A DNA stretch of 64,000 bases from Portulaca oleracea (GCA_029582165.1 CM055880.1:496001-560000); one strand, 5' to 3'; positions 1 through 12,745 are shown, numbered from the stretch's first letter. Numbers and translations: made by a program. Notes: a model not told the origin generated them from the letters alone.

Positions 1-3000
1 ACAAAACGCGACAAAAGGATCACAAAAAACAATAAAAACAGCTAAGGATCATAAAAAAACAATAAAAGCATCTATCAAGCAAGATTCTTCTCATAATCAC
101 AGTCCCATAATCATCACGAGACCCATAACCTTCGTCGCTCTACAAACCTCCTCATCCAGCCTTTCCAAGGAGAAATTCACAACATTCAAATCGAGTTTCG
201 AAATGATTTTCTCGTTCACTTAGTTCCATACGATTTCAGATCTGTTTTCGGAATAATTTTATTCTCGATTTCCAAAAGATTTTTTGGGTTCGTCGGAATC
301 AGTCTCTTCATATCGCAACATAATATCAAGATAACTAAAATACAAAATTCCAGATCCACATACAATATTGTGGTTGACCAAATAAACCATATGGCCTGTT
401 CAATTGATTTAGCCTTGAGGGCATCAAAGAGCTAATTAACCATGACATATATACTCTACCCCATCCATTATTAACCTAATTAACTAATTAAGAAAATGCG
501 AACAAATTTTATGATATATGCATGCGCAACATTAAGGTTAGATACCGGCCACCATTTTATACACCAATCTTTTTAATAATTAAGTTAGACGCCGCCCTCA
601 CATCACATTCTTAATTTTTAATTTAAACAATAATCCTGTCTTTTCAATTAGTCTCTTTTTGTTCTATTTTTTGGCTTCAACCTCAATTAGCAACCTAATC
701 CTACTTTAATATCTATTTTCATGGGTAATTAGACAACAAATCCTAATTGGCATTCTAATCTTCTGGTCGGCCAATTGCGTTTTGCTCTTGTCATCTCACT
801 ACTAATTAACTTACTAAGATAATTAGCCATCTCCCAATTCGAACAACAACAATAAAGCAATAAACTCCCCTAGTTGACTAACTAAACATTTATATGGCCT
901 TACTTATATTTTGTATCTATGTGATGATGAATCAGCTTTTTCATACATTACTGTCACCACATACATCCGTAAATAGAGTGCATCATTTCAAGAGAAAAGC
1001 GTTGTGTATAGAACAACCTCTCTGGTAACACGTTTGAGCGTTATCTGAGAGATTCCAATGTAAAAAACTTTACCACATGAACAAAAGTTAATGTTCCTGC
1101 CATGCGTTACAATTGATTAAAATTTTCATTAAAATGCCCAAAGTTTATTTATTTGCTTTACAAGTTTTCAATCCTACCTCCATACATAAAAACTTTAAAA
1201 TTACGTACGTACAAATTAAAGAATGAAATTATTCCTTGTACTCAACGCTCCACAACATTTTCTATTTCATTTCTATATTATACAAACTATTAACTTCTTA
1301 ATGCAAGTAGGTAGCGAATGATCTAAATCTTCGAATTACCGGTACTACGCTTATTTAAAAGAATATACGATCTATAATTTTTTTTTAATTACAATTTATA
1401 CTGAATTTTAGAAAAAAATTAAGTAAAGGACGGCCATGACCACCCCCAACATATGAACAAATACGCCACTTCAAGCAGGTATGTGCGATATGATATTATA
1501 TAACAACATTTGTTATGTAAACATATTGTTATGTTTATTTATGCATGATCCGGAATAAGCTAGATAATTAAGTAGGTACAAAATGAGTCATGGATCATAT
1601 CATTTGTAACTATATATTATACAAACAAAAAAACAACAGCTAATAACATTTAGTCAAGCTAGTTTGGGTAAAAGACGGTCATACATTATTATTGTGATAG
1701 TGACCAAGTCGGATTCATTCACCCTCTATATGTTCAAAAATGATAGATTTTGGGAAAAGGGGGAGTAATATAATCCTTAATTATTATTAATATGCATAAT
1801 TAAATTCAATCAGAGAGGAAAATTGGATGAGGAGGTGCTCTCAAAGGTGACGTTGGATAATTAAAAACATTATTAATAGTGAGTCAACAGCTTAAAAAGT
1901 GCATGCATCTTATTGTTACGTCGGCTAATTAGCGCATGCACAGTGTGGTTGAAGGTTAGTAAGAATGCATCTTTGGCTGAGTCTACCCTTTTAACTGTTC
2001 TTGTTTTATATTACCAATGTATTAACAAGGATCATAATCACTGATGGATATATATATATATATATATAGGATATTATGAGTTAATTAATCAAGGTTGAGA
2101 ATGATATAGGTATGAATTAAGACATTAACACTATAGTTACAATGGTTATTGGAAAAATCAATTGTTCCTTGACAAGGTTGTTAGAATCGGGATCTTAATT
2201 CGGATTCATAGGATAGGGTAGTTAGAATTTGAATTAACCCACATAGGATCGTGGATCAGCATGTAGATAGTAGAATCGCATTGAAGATTTTGAATCATAA
2301 AATCTTAGGATCGTAAATCAAGATCAGAATTTTAATAACTATGTTCCTTGGAAAACCATGGTCAGATAGAATATGCTATTATTATAATAGTAGGTGTAAT
2401 CTTGAACATATAATATCCCTAAGCATATGAATTATGCTTTATCTATGTGTTTAGCCGTATAAAAACACATATTCAATTCTGCATAAGATATAGGTTATTT
2501 GGATAATGATATGTACATTGAAATTTGGAATGTTAATTAGATGATAATATATCTATCTTAATTTATATTTAGACGCTAATATTGCCTTACTATGGCCAAA
2601 TTATATGGTGATATTATTTGTTGAGTTTAAAATTTAGTATATTACCGTCTAATATTTTTAATGTTCAGTATATTAACATTTAAAAGTCTTATAAAATATG
2701 TAATTATATAAGCACATAAGTTGATTCTACTATACATTATGACTTTAACTAACCTAAACCAAATCCAAATGAATAACTAGATCGAATCAATAAAATTAAC
2801 CTTTCATTTTAGACAAGGTTGTCTATATCCAAACCTTACCTAATTAATTAACAATCTTTACTTAGCATTTTTGTTGTTTTTGTTGTACGTTGTTAACTAC
2901 TCAAGAAAAGTTACCGCGGGGTGGTTTATAGTTACCGCTAATGCAAAGGATGTTGACTTAGGATGCACGTAAAGGGTAGTTTTTACCCGTGTCCCAAGAG

Positions 3001-4620
3001 GGGTAGGCAAAAAGCAAGGTTTTGTTGGTAAATTTGTGAGCATAATTTGCATTCTTACTCGATCTATTTGTGAAGTGAAGGTGCTTCGATTTGAATAAAT
3101 CCTCATGTGGGCAGTAAAAACTTTCCTGGCTTCATACTTCACGTACTACTTGTTCAATTCAAATGCATGCCCTCCCTGCTACGCTAACTAATTACTCCTT
3201 CCTCTTCTGGATCGATTTTCACACCTTTCAATTCTTACGTGATTTTAACGTCTTTATTTAATCACTACGTACATTCATCTTTAATTCCCATGTTATAATA
3301 ATAATAATAATAATCACGATAATAATTTTTAATTACTGCATGGTAAGTAGGTCAACCCACTTAACTTCTAGCTTAGGAATAGTTGCCAACAAATTTTATA
3401 CATTAGGGCTCAAAGACAAGGGCCTAATGAATAAGTAGCAATTTTTGGATGATAAATATGACCAGTCAAAATTAACAAGGGGTTGAACATTTACAAGAAT
3501 ATAAATTAAGTAAAAGACGGAGTGGTAGGCGGCTACTAGCCAACAAAACTACCACCTATTGTAGATAATAATACCAATACATTCTAACGCGAGCGCGATT
3601 TTCTACAATAATATATGAAAAGATCGACACTGTTTTATTTCTTCATTAGTGAGCATCATTGATCATGGCCTTAAAGTAATTGATGATTGCAAAATGTCAC
3701 AATACATACATGCATGCATGCATACATACATGTAACATTACTTTGATAGAAATCTAATATTATTCTAATAGAATTTGACATTAGTCCTTGTCAGTATAAA
3801 CCAAAATCGTATTATGCGGTTAACTGATTCGCAGTTAACACTGCTTTTGATGTCATTTTTATGCCGCACCTCAACTTGATTCTAGCAAAAACTCAATAAA
3901 ATAGACAAAATGAATTCAAAATCTTAATTATTCAACTAGTTGACTTGAGCAAGTTGATGCGGTTGAATCATGTTTAACCTTGATTTATCTAATTGTCTAG
4001 CTAGGTTTTGTGTGAATTAATTAATTGCATGGCATTAATGAATGAAGAAACAAAGTAGGAGTTTGTGAGAGAATGTTAGACAACTTAATATTCACTCCAG
4101 AATTAGCCATTAATTGAGCAAAGCTCGTGCACAAAATCACTGGCATTTTACAGCTACACCAAGATCAAGAGAGAGATAGGGTATTATTAGCACTTAATTA
4201 ATCCCAATTACCAATGAAAAACTTAATTAATTTAATTAAGATAAGAAGCATATAATCAAATGCGTCAAGCAACATCCCCTGAGTTCCCTCATCTGAATCC
4301 CATTTATGGTTCGTTACGCTAAATTCTCCCTAATCTCCACTTCTTTGCATTAACTAATTAATTAATTAATTAATTAAAGAGATTAATTAATTAGGTTTAT
4401 CAGAAGATTATGACTCAAGAATTAATGATGGGAGTCTTACGTTACTTTGTCCCTAAATTTGCAGAATCAGTGTATGCTACTAGTGCTAGGAGTGTGATTA
4501 TTTTCATATAATAATCTTTTTTTCTCTGTGCTTTTCGTGTTTTAAATATAATTATTTTATGTAATTCTATTTAATTTGATTGTGTTAGCATGGAGGATAA
4601 TCTCAAATTGTTGTCAGCAA
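1..4620. other. Intergenic, AT-rich, no gene recognised
   Basis: No ORF here has a recognisable domain or plant-like exon structure; the one listed-size frame at 2897-3142 has no family signature. The stretch holds one small inverted-repeat element (2177-2339), a short TA run near 2047-2068, a TAA run at about 3296-3315, a TAAT run near 4356-4377, and short motifs that recur further right (2963-3117 and 4257-4277). Bases 1-330 are less AT-rich and could be the edge of a gene outside the window, but nothing decides this. Confidence 0.6.
2177..2339. repeat. Small terminal-inverted-repeat element
   Basis: The left end GTTGTTAGAATCGGGATCTT pairs with the reverse complement of the right end, GTTATTAAAATTCTGATCTT. 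The interior is rich in degenerate GGATC/ATCGTA words. A partial relative lies near 63402-63520, where the same right end (AAGATCGGGATTTTAATAA) is clear. No coding capacity; likely a non-autonomous DNA transposon of unknown superfamily. Confidence 0.5.
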
Positions 4621-4629
4621 TACTATTAG

Positions 4630-5026
4630 GGACCATGATAATCATCTTGATTCAAGATGGTTCTTAACCATTTTGAATGGTACATATTTCACATTTTTGT
4701 AATTTTTATTAATATTTTCGTTAATAATTATATATATTTATCGATTATAATAATATAATACTTATTATCTAGGTGAAAAAGATATATTTATAGCCTAATT
4801 TTATCAATCATAGTAGAAAATCCACATTTTATACATAGTTTTATATTTATGAAATAAATAAAAATAAATAATTATTTTTAAATTATTTATAAGTTGTAGT
4901 AACCCTAAAAATAATGAAATGTACCTTTAGAATTATTTAAATACACTTATATTTCACTTATTAGTGATTTAAAATAAATGCAAGATGGTTAAGAGTAATC
5001 TTGTGTCAAGATGTTTATCATTTTCG
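4630..5026. mobile_element. MULE-type MITE, copy 1 (397 bp, 9-bp TSD)
   Basis: The element is flanked by a perfect 9-bp direct repeat, TACTATTAG, at 4621-4629 and 5027-5035. Its ends form long imperfect inverted repeats of about 46 bp: the left begins GGACCATGATAATCATCTTG, the right (reverse complement) begins CGAAAATGATAAACATCTTG. Nine-base target duplications with long TIRs are the mark of Mutator-like elements, and the lack of any ORF makes this a non-autonomous MITE. A second copy lies at 22830-23225 in the opposite orientation. Confidence 0.85.
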
Positions 5027-5930
5027 TACTATTAGATGGTCTGTTGTTGGGGCATGACATCGTATGTAATAGATTTTCAAGCCTTTAATTTTTAATGCTT
5101 TGTTTTTATGTAATTGTATTATATAATTATCATGTTCTACTATTCATAATGAAATGACATATATTAAATATAGTACAACAAAGTATAAATTTTGAACAAA
5201 AAAATATAACTAATGCAAGTCCATAGTAGAAACCCTGGCTGGTCCTGAACAAGTTTAGTAAATTTATCAAAGATAAATTTAGTAAAATTGTTATAAAATT
5301 GAATTTAGTAAAGTTGTTATCCAATCCAAATATATTTATTAAAGATGAATCTAGAAACTAAATTGAGCGGTAATGCATATACTCATAAGCATTCATTACG
5401 AATTTTAATACCCTACTTTTTCATTTATGTCTACGAAAATGATATGCATTTCGAGGCAAGACAATTTTTAAGTGTCTTGCCATTTAAATAAATTCATACT
5501 ACAAATAAATTGCATAAAGTTATACTTTTATATATTAATTTTTTATATTTAAAAAAAACGCCTAAAATATACCTCATGAACGAGGTTGATTCGATTAGAG
5601 TATATATCATTTATGTTCATTGCCGTAAACAATGCTTTCGAAGCTTCTTATAATTGATAATTAATACTGGAAAATGACTTGCTGAAATGTTAGATTCATT
5701 ATCAATCAAATTAAATTTTTGGTCGAAACCATAAAGAAATAAGCAATTATTTATTTTGAGGAAGATGTTGAAGAGATGAGATGATGGAGGCTGCTAAGTT
5801 TCGTTAGGGAACACGAAACAATTGTGTTCACTCACTCCATAAAAACCATATCACCAACCTTATCTCCATCCACACCCTCATCTCATGCATTTTCATTTTC
5901 ATACATCCAATGATCATCCACTATCAATCT

Positions 5931-6055
5931 ATTTATGCATTTATGTTTGTGTGCAAACAACCAAAAATACAATAATAACAAAATTTATATTGTGGGTTCC
6001 ATTTTTTTAGCTAGGATTTTGAGAAAATTTAAATATACATAACTTTACTTTAAGT
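5931..6055 (+). repeat. Local direct duplication, left copy
   Basis: Resembles 6519-6635 in the same orientation. Shared order: TTTATGCAT, GTTTGTG or GTTTTGTG, ACC(A)AAAATACAAT, ATAACAAAA, a GTGGTTCCA-like word, a T run, then GAGAAAATT and AAATATA. Many substitutions and small indels show it is old. The Tourist-like element at 6129-6459 lies between the copies. Confidence 0.55.
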
Positions 6056-6128
6056 AATGAAATTAACTTTATATTTGAAATATGGCAAAAAAAAAAACAA
6101 TAATATAAAGAGAAAGAAACAAGGTGTC

Positions 6129-6459
6129 TACCCTATTCTTTTATGCGGTTGGTTACTTGGCTGCAGTGTTATACCTCACCTCAACTTGTCATATTCCACC
6201 ACAACCCACACGATTCACCACAATCTACCACAACCCACTACAATCTATTTTTTCTAATTTAATTTATCTTTTTATTAAAATTTAAACTTTCCACAAACCA
6301 TCACAATTTTACATTTTCCAACACATTTACAATTATTAAAATAAAAAAACTCACCACAACTTTCCATAACTCACCACAATCCGCCACAATTTTTACAAAC
6401 CCACCACAACTCATCACAATTCCACAACACCGGAGCCAACCGTATAAAAGAACGGGGTC
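6129..6459. mobile_element. Tourist-like MITE, diverged copy
   Basis: The ends pair as inverted repeats: left ACCCTATTCTTTTATGCGGT, right (reverse complement) ACCCCGTTCTTTTATACGGT. The interior carries the CCACAAC/CACCACAA words typical of this family. The right side is followed by TTA as expected, but the left target duplication is lost. Confidence 0.7.
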
Positions 6460-6518
6460 TTAAAGTAAACAAAACATTAATTCCTAAGTAAAACATTCCA
6501 CTATTCCATTTTGGTTGT

Positions 6519-6635
6519 ATTTATGCATCTAGGTTTTGTGTTCAAAGAACCCAAAATACAATCATAACAAAACTTCTATAGTGGTTCCACTTTTTTTAAG
6601 ATTTGAGAAAATTGAAATATAAACAATTTACTTTG
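6519..6635 (+). repeat. Local direct duplication, right copy
   Basis: Partner of 5931-6055; the two lie on either side of a Tourist-like MITE. Confidence 0.55.
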
Positions 6636-6898
6636 ATAAAAAAAGAATCGAAATAAACAAAGAATTAATTATTTATATAAAACATAGGAAAAAAACAAAG
6701 AAAAAGAAGAAGGTAAAAGGCCCAACGTGTCTAAAAGGAACAAAACATTCCTCAATGTCGTAATTTGTAACCAATTATTGCATATATTCTCCAGGGACAG
6801 GTCATATATAAGCCACAGAATGATAGGACAAGGCAATCTACAAATAAATACACAAAATGTTTAAGACAAAATTCACAAATTAAATTCAATATGCATGA

Positions 6899-6900
<2 letters not shown>

Positions 6901-6955
<55 letters not shown>
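6901..6955. repeat. AT dinucleotide microsatellite
   Basis: An uninterrupted (AT)n run of about 55 bp. Confidence 0.95.
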
Positions 6956-6958
<3 letters not shown>

Positions 6959-7352
6959 GTGAGCTTTGATAAAACAAAAAATATTAAATACGATCTTTCT
7001 AAGAAAATTTTCCTAACCAATTAGAAGGCCAGATCACAACTGATCAAACTCCATCTCATGGCCAATATGGATATCCAATGTTTATGCTTCGTATCTTGTA
7101 ATGAGACAAAATAAATTGAAAATTATGGCCATAGGAGGTTTACGTAAACTTATCTAATTAATTATGGATGAGGAAAAAAGTAAGAATGAAAAACTTCAAT
7201 CATTTAATATAATTGTACATTACAAAAAATATATATATTACTAATCACTTTTTTCCAATCAATTTAAAATAGTTGGAAAAACCAACCATTTTAGCAACTA
7301 TTTCATATCTTTTAATTTTCCAACTATTTTTCAAATTTTATGTTTGAAAAAA

Positions 7353-7585
7353 CTTTCTTTGTTCCATATTAATTATCATATTTGAACATTTACAGTCAAA
7401 CTTTAACAATTTTTACCATAAATTTCTAATATATCCAATGACTTGCATAAAAATACTATTATCAAATTAACAATGAAAATACTATCCTAAAACTATAATA
7501 TTACGTAAAAGATTATTAACCAAATAATGATGTTGTAGATCGTAATAATCAACAAAATGATAATTAATATGGAACGGTGAGAGAG
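7353..7585. mobile_element. Stowaway-like MITE (degenerate ends)
   Basis: Left end CTTTCTTTGTTCCATATTAA pairs with the reverse complement of the right end, CTCTCTCACCGTTCCATATT. GTTCCATATTAATTATCA is shared exactly. The right end is followed by TA, the left by AA, so the target site has decayed on one side. Confidence 0.5.
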
Positions 7586-7901
7586 TAAGCAGTGAGAATA
7601 CCCTTATGGTAAAGTAATCCTAGTAGGTTACGAAATAAACAGAGGGCAGTGGTACCAAAAGTTGGGATTCACTTGGCATGCACGTAAAGGTGAAGAAAGC
7701 AAGGCATAACTCGATCTATGCTTGTCTCAATACTTGCAGGCAGCAGTAACCCAAAATTACAACCCCACCCTCGATTCCATTTCTCCTTTTCTACTTTCTA
7801 CTGGCTCATTTCCACGGTCAAATAAGCTTCTATACCTTGCTTTTTAGTCCAACTTATTTCACCCTAATTTACGTTTTACTCACTTTCTATTTACCCAATT
7901 A

Positions 7902-8131
7902 GGCCCTGTCAAATTCATGGATTAAAAAATGGTTGGTTAAAAGTTAAATTTTGGTAACTTTTAGTAATTTTTGGTAATTTTTTATAAATTCTGATAACTT
8001 TTGGCAAATTGATAACGGTATGTCAAAATTAATTTTTTTTTATTTTTTAAAGTTTGGTAATTTTTTAGTAAATTTAGGTAAAAACTGGTAAATTTGGGTA
8101 AATTGCATTTACCCATGAATTTGATAGAGCC
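7902..8131. mobile_element. Harbinger-type MITE, second family (230 bp)
   Basis: Terminal repeats of about 24 bp: left GGCCCTGTCAAATTCATGGA, right (reverse complement) GGCTCTATCAAATTCATGGG. A TTA target duplication sits at 7899-7901 and 8132-8134. The interior is made of repeated TTTGGTAA(C/T)TTTT words. The TSD size and GGC terminus fit PIF/Harbinger, but the TIR differs from the main family in this window. Confidence 0.75.
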
Positions 8132-8134
8132 TTA

Positions 8135-8369
8135 CTACATCCTTCTCGTATTATTTGTCCATCCAACTATATTTAAAAGTCCAATGGTTATAGAAAATGG
8201 GGTGAAAAATGTGTAATGTAACAGAATTGCCCTTACTTTTTTCATTGAAAGAAAAATAAAAAGGAAACAAAAAAGTATTTATTATGGGTATAATTGAAAT
8301 TATAAAATGGACGAACATTTTGGGACAAAGGAGTTAGATAGATGGACAAACAATTTGGGACGGAGGTAG
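8135..8369. mobile_element. Stowaway-like MITE, family S1 copy 1
   Basis: A TA dinucleotide flanks both ends. The left end is CTACATCCTTCTCGTATTAT, the right (reverse complement) CTACCTCCGTCCCAAATTGT, followed on both sides by TTGTCCATC. The CTCCGTCCC core is typical of Tc1/mariner Stowaway elements. It is about 85-90 percent similar by eye to 61585-61834 and starts immediately after the target duplication of the Harbinger-type element. Confidence 0.85.
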
Positions 8370-11300
8370 TATCTTGTAGGGTTTCGTAGCAAGGAAATGA
8401 AAGGATTCCATTGGATTTTGGAACCGACTCTCTCACCTGTAGTGTTGGTGCATTAGTGCATGAATATATCTATAGTTGAGCCGTTAATTATTAGTTTATA
8501 TATTTTTGTTCGACTGATTATATTTTTATGATGTTAAAGTTAGGTTAATTACGATATTTTAGGTTTTAGTCTTAGTAGTCGTGCGATTATTGCACAAAGT
8601 TAAGTCAACATTTGCAGCATTCATGTTTCAAATCAAAATTGCATTAACTTGAGAGGTATGGTAGGGCGTAAAATTATCGAAGGGTTTTCAACTTTCAATC
8701 TAAATTTTTGTTCAAGATAATTTCACATACAAGTTACAAGGGAAAAACTTTAGTTTTGCACCAAAAGCTAGCAATAGTAATTTATTCCAATCCATATAAA
8801 AGAGCTTTTTTTTCCTCCGATTTATATGAAACACTTAAATGACTCTATTTATTTTTTTTTGTCATAATATACACATTATTCACAGTTATCCATAATATTT
8901 TCTTACCTTACTATACCAATTTATCTACATCTCCATAAGAAACAAAGATCTCTAAATTTTACCTAACACAAGTATGTATTGGTATTGAGTTAAGTCAGTT
9001 AATTAGTTGAATAAAGTTGTGCTAATTAATACTAGTATTATCGAAGGCAATTAAAGTGGGAAAAAAGGATATCGAGGAGAGCAAGCATATACAACGGGGA
9101 AGGCAATCTAGGTATGCTTCTAGGGTTTCTATTGATTTGTCATCATTGACCAGTCAAACCCACATTTTTTTAACATCACCCTCACGTGCTCCTCACGTTT
9201 TCCTTTCTATTTTCCTCGTCTTTTCCTCCCCCACTTTCACCTTTTATTCTACCACGTATTATCTCTACTAGCTACACATTTGTCACATTTTTACAAAGGA
9301 AAAACGACATTTATTATGATTCGAGTACAAGAGAACACAATTTATATAAATTATGGATATAATATTATAATAAAGATATGGAAATTGCGTTTGAATAAAT
9401 GTAAGATCTTTTGTTACAAGAGAACACTATTTATACAAATTATGGAATTTACATTAATGTATTCATATGGGGAAAACTTATATATACATTGTACACATAT
9501 TCAAATGTAGCCATGCATGAAGAAAAATATAATATTGCGATATATAAAGACCCTTGAAGATTAATTTTCACATATCTTATTAACATCGAAATAGTAGCTA
9601 GGCGTGGAAGCATAATGAAGGGATTTCTTAGAGGCTAAACATGCACGTGGAATAGCCGACCTCAATTAGACCACTAAAATCCAAAAATAGATAAATAAAT
9701 AATCTCATGCATGACTTTAATTAAACTCATTCAATTCACTTGATATATGCAACTTTCTTTTTTTTAATTCGGATAAATAAGATATATATCAAGTACTCAG
9801 CGATCGCTCTATCAAGACATCTCCTTAAGTTATCTGCACGAATAATAAAAGAAAAGGTCATCGAAGGGCTACATATCTTAAGATCGGCAATGTCCAAAGA
9901 ATGACCAAGATGAACCATCCAATCTGCCGTTAAGTTTGTTTTTTTATAGATGTGCCAAATAGTAGAATTTTCAACTGTCTAATTAAGTTTTTGATATCTC
10001 TAACAATCATATCGATATGTCAAGGTATATGTACGACCCCTTAAATAGCTTTGATGAGAATAAAAATATCTTATTTATAATATGTACATATTACTTGATA
10101 TATGTATATAGTAAGATGAGGCAGCTAGTTAATATTTAGCATAAAATACCGTGAAGCATAATTAGTGAATTAATTAGGGGAAGAAGAAGTGATTATAATG
10201 ATGCATAATCGTAGGTAGGTAGATTTCTTAGCAAGTACGCAAAGGGTCACGTGACAAGGGTGAGGTTGATTATGCTTCAACTCGAAACACTCGACTTACG
10301 AGGTCTGCTGTGATATAATGCCAAATGCGTCAAGCAACATCCTCTGTTATTCTCATCTCCAAATCACCTATTTACCTTTAACTATATTATTCTTTATTTT
10401 GATAGGAGTAATATTTTATTATTAACTAATAGAAAGAAATTCATTGAATAGAATTTGATTAATTATATTCTCCACTTGGGGGTAGTAATTTTTTAGATAG
10501 GCTAGATTCTCTCATTACTTGCATGTACGGAATGTGGACTAACATTGACATTATCTTGTGCTATAAGCCAATTATGACTTCCATTTCTATATCATTATTA
10601 TTTTTTATGTTTAGAAGAGAATTAAGAAATGATAGTTAATTCCCACAAAAAATGATAATAATCGATGAAGATATTTTCACTATAAATAAATATTTTCACT
10701 GGAAATGATAAAAAATGATAAATTAAATTTAGTAAAATAGTAATTAATATCATATTAAAATTGTAAAATAAAAAAAATTGTGAAAAGTAACAAATTAGTT
10801 AAAGTAATTGATAATAAAGAATGATGGAGCTAGGTAATAAATAATTTTCTATTGAATAATCTTTATGATTTAGACTTAAGTATCATTTGTTTAAGAATAA
10901 TTCAATTCAACTGGCTTGTCAATCAATAGTTTTACTGAAATATTTTTCATGGATAATTTGTTACCTACTCTTTGTCTCGTCTATAATTTTATAAAATTTA
11001 CTGACAATTATTCTAAGATAAGAATCCAATAAACATACCAATATCATCCAATTTTATTTTTGTTAAATAAAATGTCTATAAAACTACAAAAAGAAATTAC
11101 GAGATAAGCGAGAAAGATGCCCTCAAATATAACATAGGTACACTATCCTCCAAAGTTGTTGATTAGAGCGGTTGATTTGTTGAATGAAACCCGTGAAATG
11201 TTACGTTGCTCAACCTATATATGACTCAACATACGTACTAACAAACTTTGTTTGCATATTTATTTATTCGTCCCCAAAAATGCATGCATATTCATATTGA

Positions 11301-12121
11301 ATTACGAGTTTGTTAGGGAAGCTAAGCTATAAACGAGTAATATCCAAGCTTTTGGCAAATTCAAACAAATATCAAATTCCAAACTTATTGATTCTTTGCC
11401 AACATTTCTTCCCCTCTCTACATCATCCTTTGTGGCTGCCTCTCAACAATCTCACCCAATTACTCATCCTATTTACAACACCTAGCCATGCCACGTGTAA
11501 GTACGGTTTGGTGTCGAAAAGGTAATAGGCAGGTGGCAACCATCCAAATTTCCTACCAAAGTTCACGTCTTAATGGAAATGAAATATTTTCATGAATTGG
11601 TGAAAATTGCAGGGTTGATGAATCACACTTATCTTGAATAGTTTAATATAAATCTATTAAGTTCATTCGTGATTATCCCTGAAATTGAAATTCAGTGGAC
11701 ATACCAAATTTACCTGTCTAAAAAAATTATCGTGTTTAGTAGAACTATGCTTATTTTTTATATTTAAATTTATATTATCCAATTTGATTGAAAAATGGGA
11801 AGTAATAGTAATTTGGAGTTGATTATGACTCAAATTTACATGTCCAAATGATCAACCTGAAAATTCAATTTATCAAACATCAATTATATTGAATTGATTT
11901 GTATTACTAAGAAAATATTTTACTTGATTGTGAATGTGATGAAAAAGTTGGAACATTTTACTTGATTGTGTTAAAATAATTTCAAGTCTTTAGTATGTTG
12001 AAAGTTATAGCAATAAATGTTATTTCTATTACCTTCCATTTCCGTCTAAGCTATTAGTCATAAATTGAAAAGAACACGACTCAGTAGCAAATAAGATAAG
12101 TTCACCTAAATTCATTCAAAC
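8370..12121. other. Intergenic, no gene recognised
   Basis: AT-rich sequence without plausible exons. Apparent small frames near 9056-9510, 9736-9918 and 11310-11525 have no family signature and are not supported. The only notable item is the 20-bp motif at 10323-10342 also found near 4258. Confidence 0.6.
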
Positions 12122-12124
12122 TAA

Positions 12125-12408
12125 GGCCCCGTTCTTTTATACGACTGGCTATGGTGCGTTGCAATATGGCGCGACGTGGAGGAAATGCGGTGGGTTGGGA
12201 AAAGTTGTGGTGGATTGTGTTGGGTTGGTGAAAGTTGTGGTGAGTTGTGATGTAATATGTAAAGTTTAACTTTTAATGAAAAGATAAATTAAATTAGAAA
12301 AAGTAGATTGTGGTGGGTTGGGGTAGATTGTGATAGACTGTGGTGGAATATGAAAAGTTACAGTGCGATATGGCACCGCAGCCTGCCACGTAGAAAAACA
12401 GGCCGGCC
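12125..12408. mobile_element. Tourist-like MITE (284 bp, TAA TSD)
   Basis: TAA at 12122-12124 and 12409-12411. The left end is GGCCCCGTTCTTTTATACGA; the right end is diverged (AGAAAAACAGGCCGGCC). The interior repeats GTGGTGGGTTG/GTTGTGGTGAGTTG words with reverse-complement counterparts elsewhere in the family. Confidence 0.8.
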
Positions 12409-12440
12409 TAAATCTATCATATAATTTAGTTCATACTTTG

Positions 12441-12745
12441 GCCCTGTTCGGCAAAATTAACGTTTTAGATAGCGGATAGAGATTTATGTAGCGGATAACG
12501 GTTTAAGCAGCAGATAGCGGTTTAAGTAGCGGAAATAGTGGATGACTATGCAAAAGATAATTGTGTTCGATAAATTTAGCGGTTGAATTAACAGATTAAT
12601 GTGAAATGACATAAAAGGGTATCAATAATTTCCAAAGATAAAATTTTCGAAGGGTATTTTTTGACCAAAAAAATATGAAACGCTACTTCAAACGCTAAAC
12701 GTTAACTTTATTAATGTTTCACAAAACGCTCCTTAAAACGCTAAA
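12441..12745. repeat. Truncated MITE-like repeat with AGCGGATA sub-repeats
   Basis: Begins GGCCCTGTTCGGCAAAATTA, a terminus common in plant DNA transposons, then carries degenerate tandem words GTAGCGGATA / GGTTTAAG between 12470 and 12540 and AAACGCTA words near 12680-12745. No matching right terminus is visible, so it is probably broken. Confidence 0.4.

Larger units (their letters stand above)
5036..7898. other. Intergenic with local duplication and MITEs
   Basis: No gene recognised. It contains a diverged duplication (5931-6055 and 6519-6635), a Tourist-like element between the two copies, a 55-bp AT microsatellite, and a weak Stowaway-like element at 7353-7585. ORFs here are AT-rich and lack domains. 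Confidence 0.6.
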
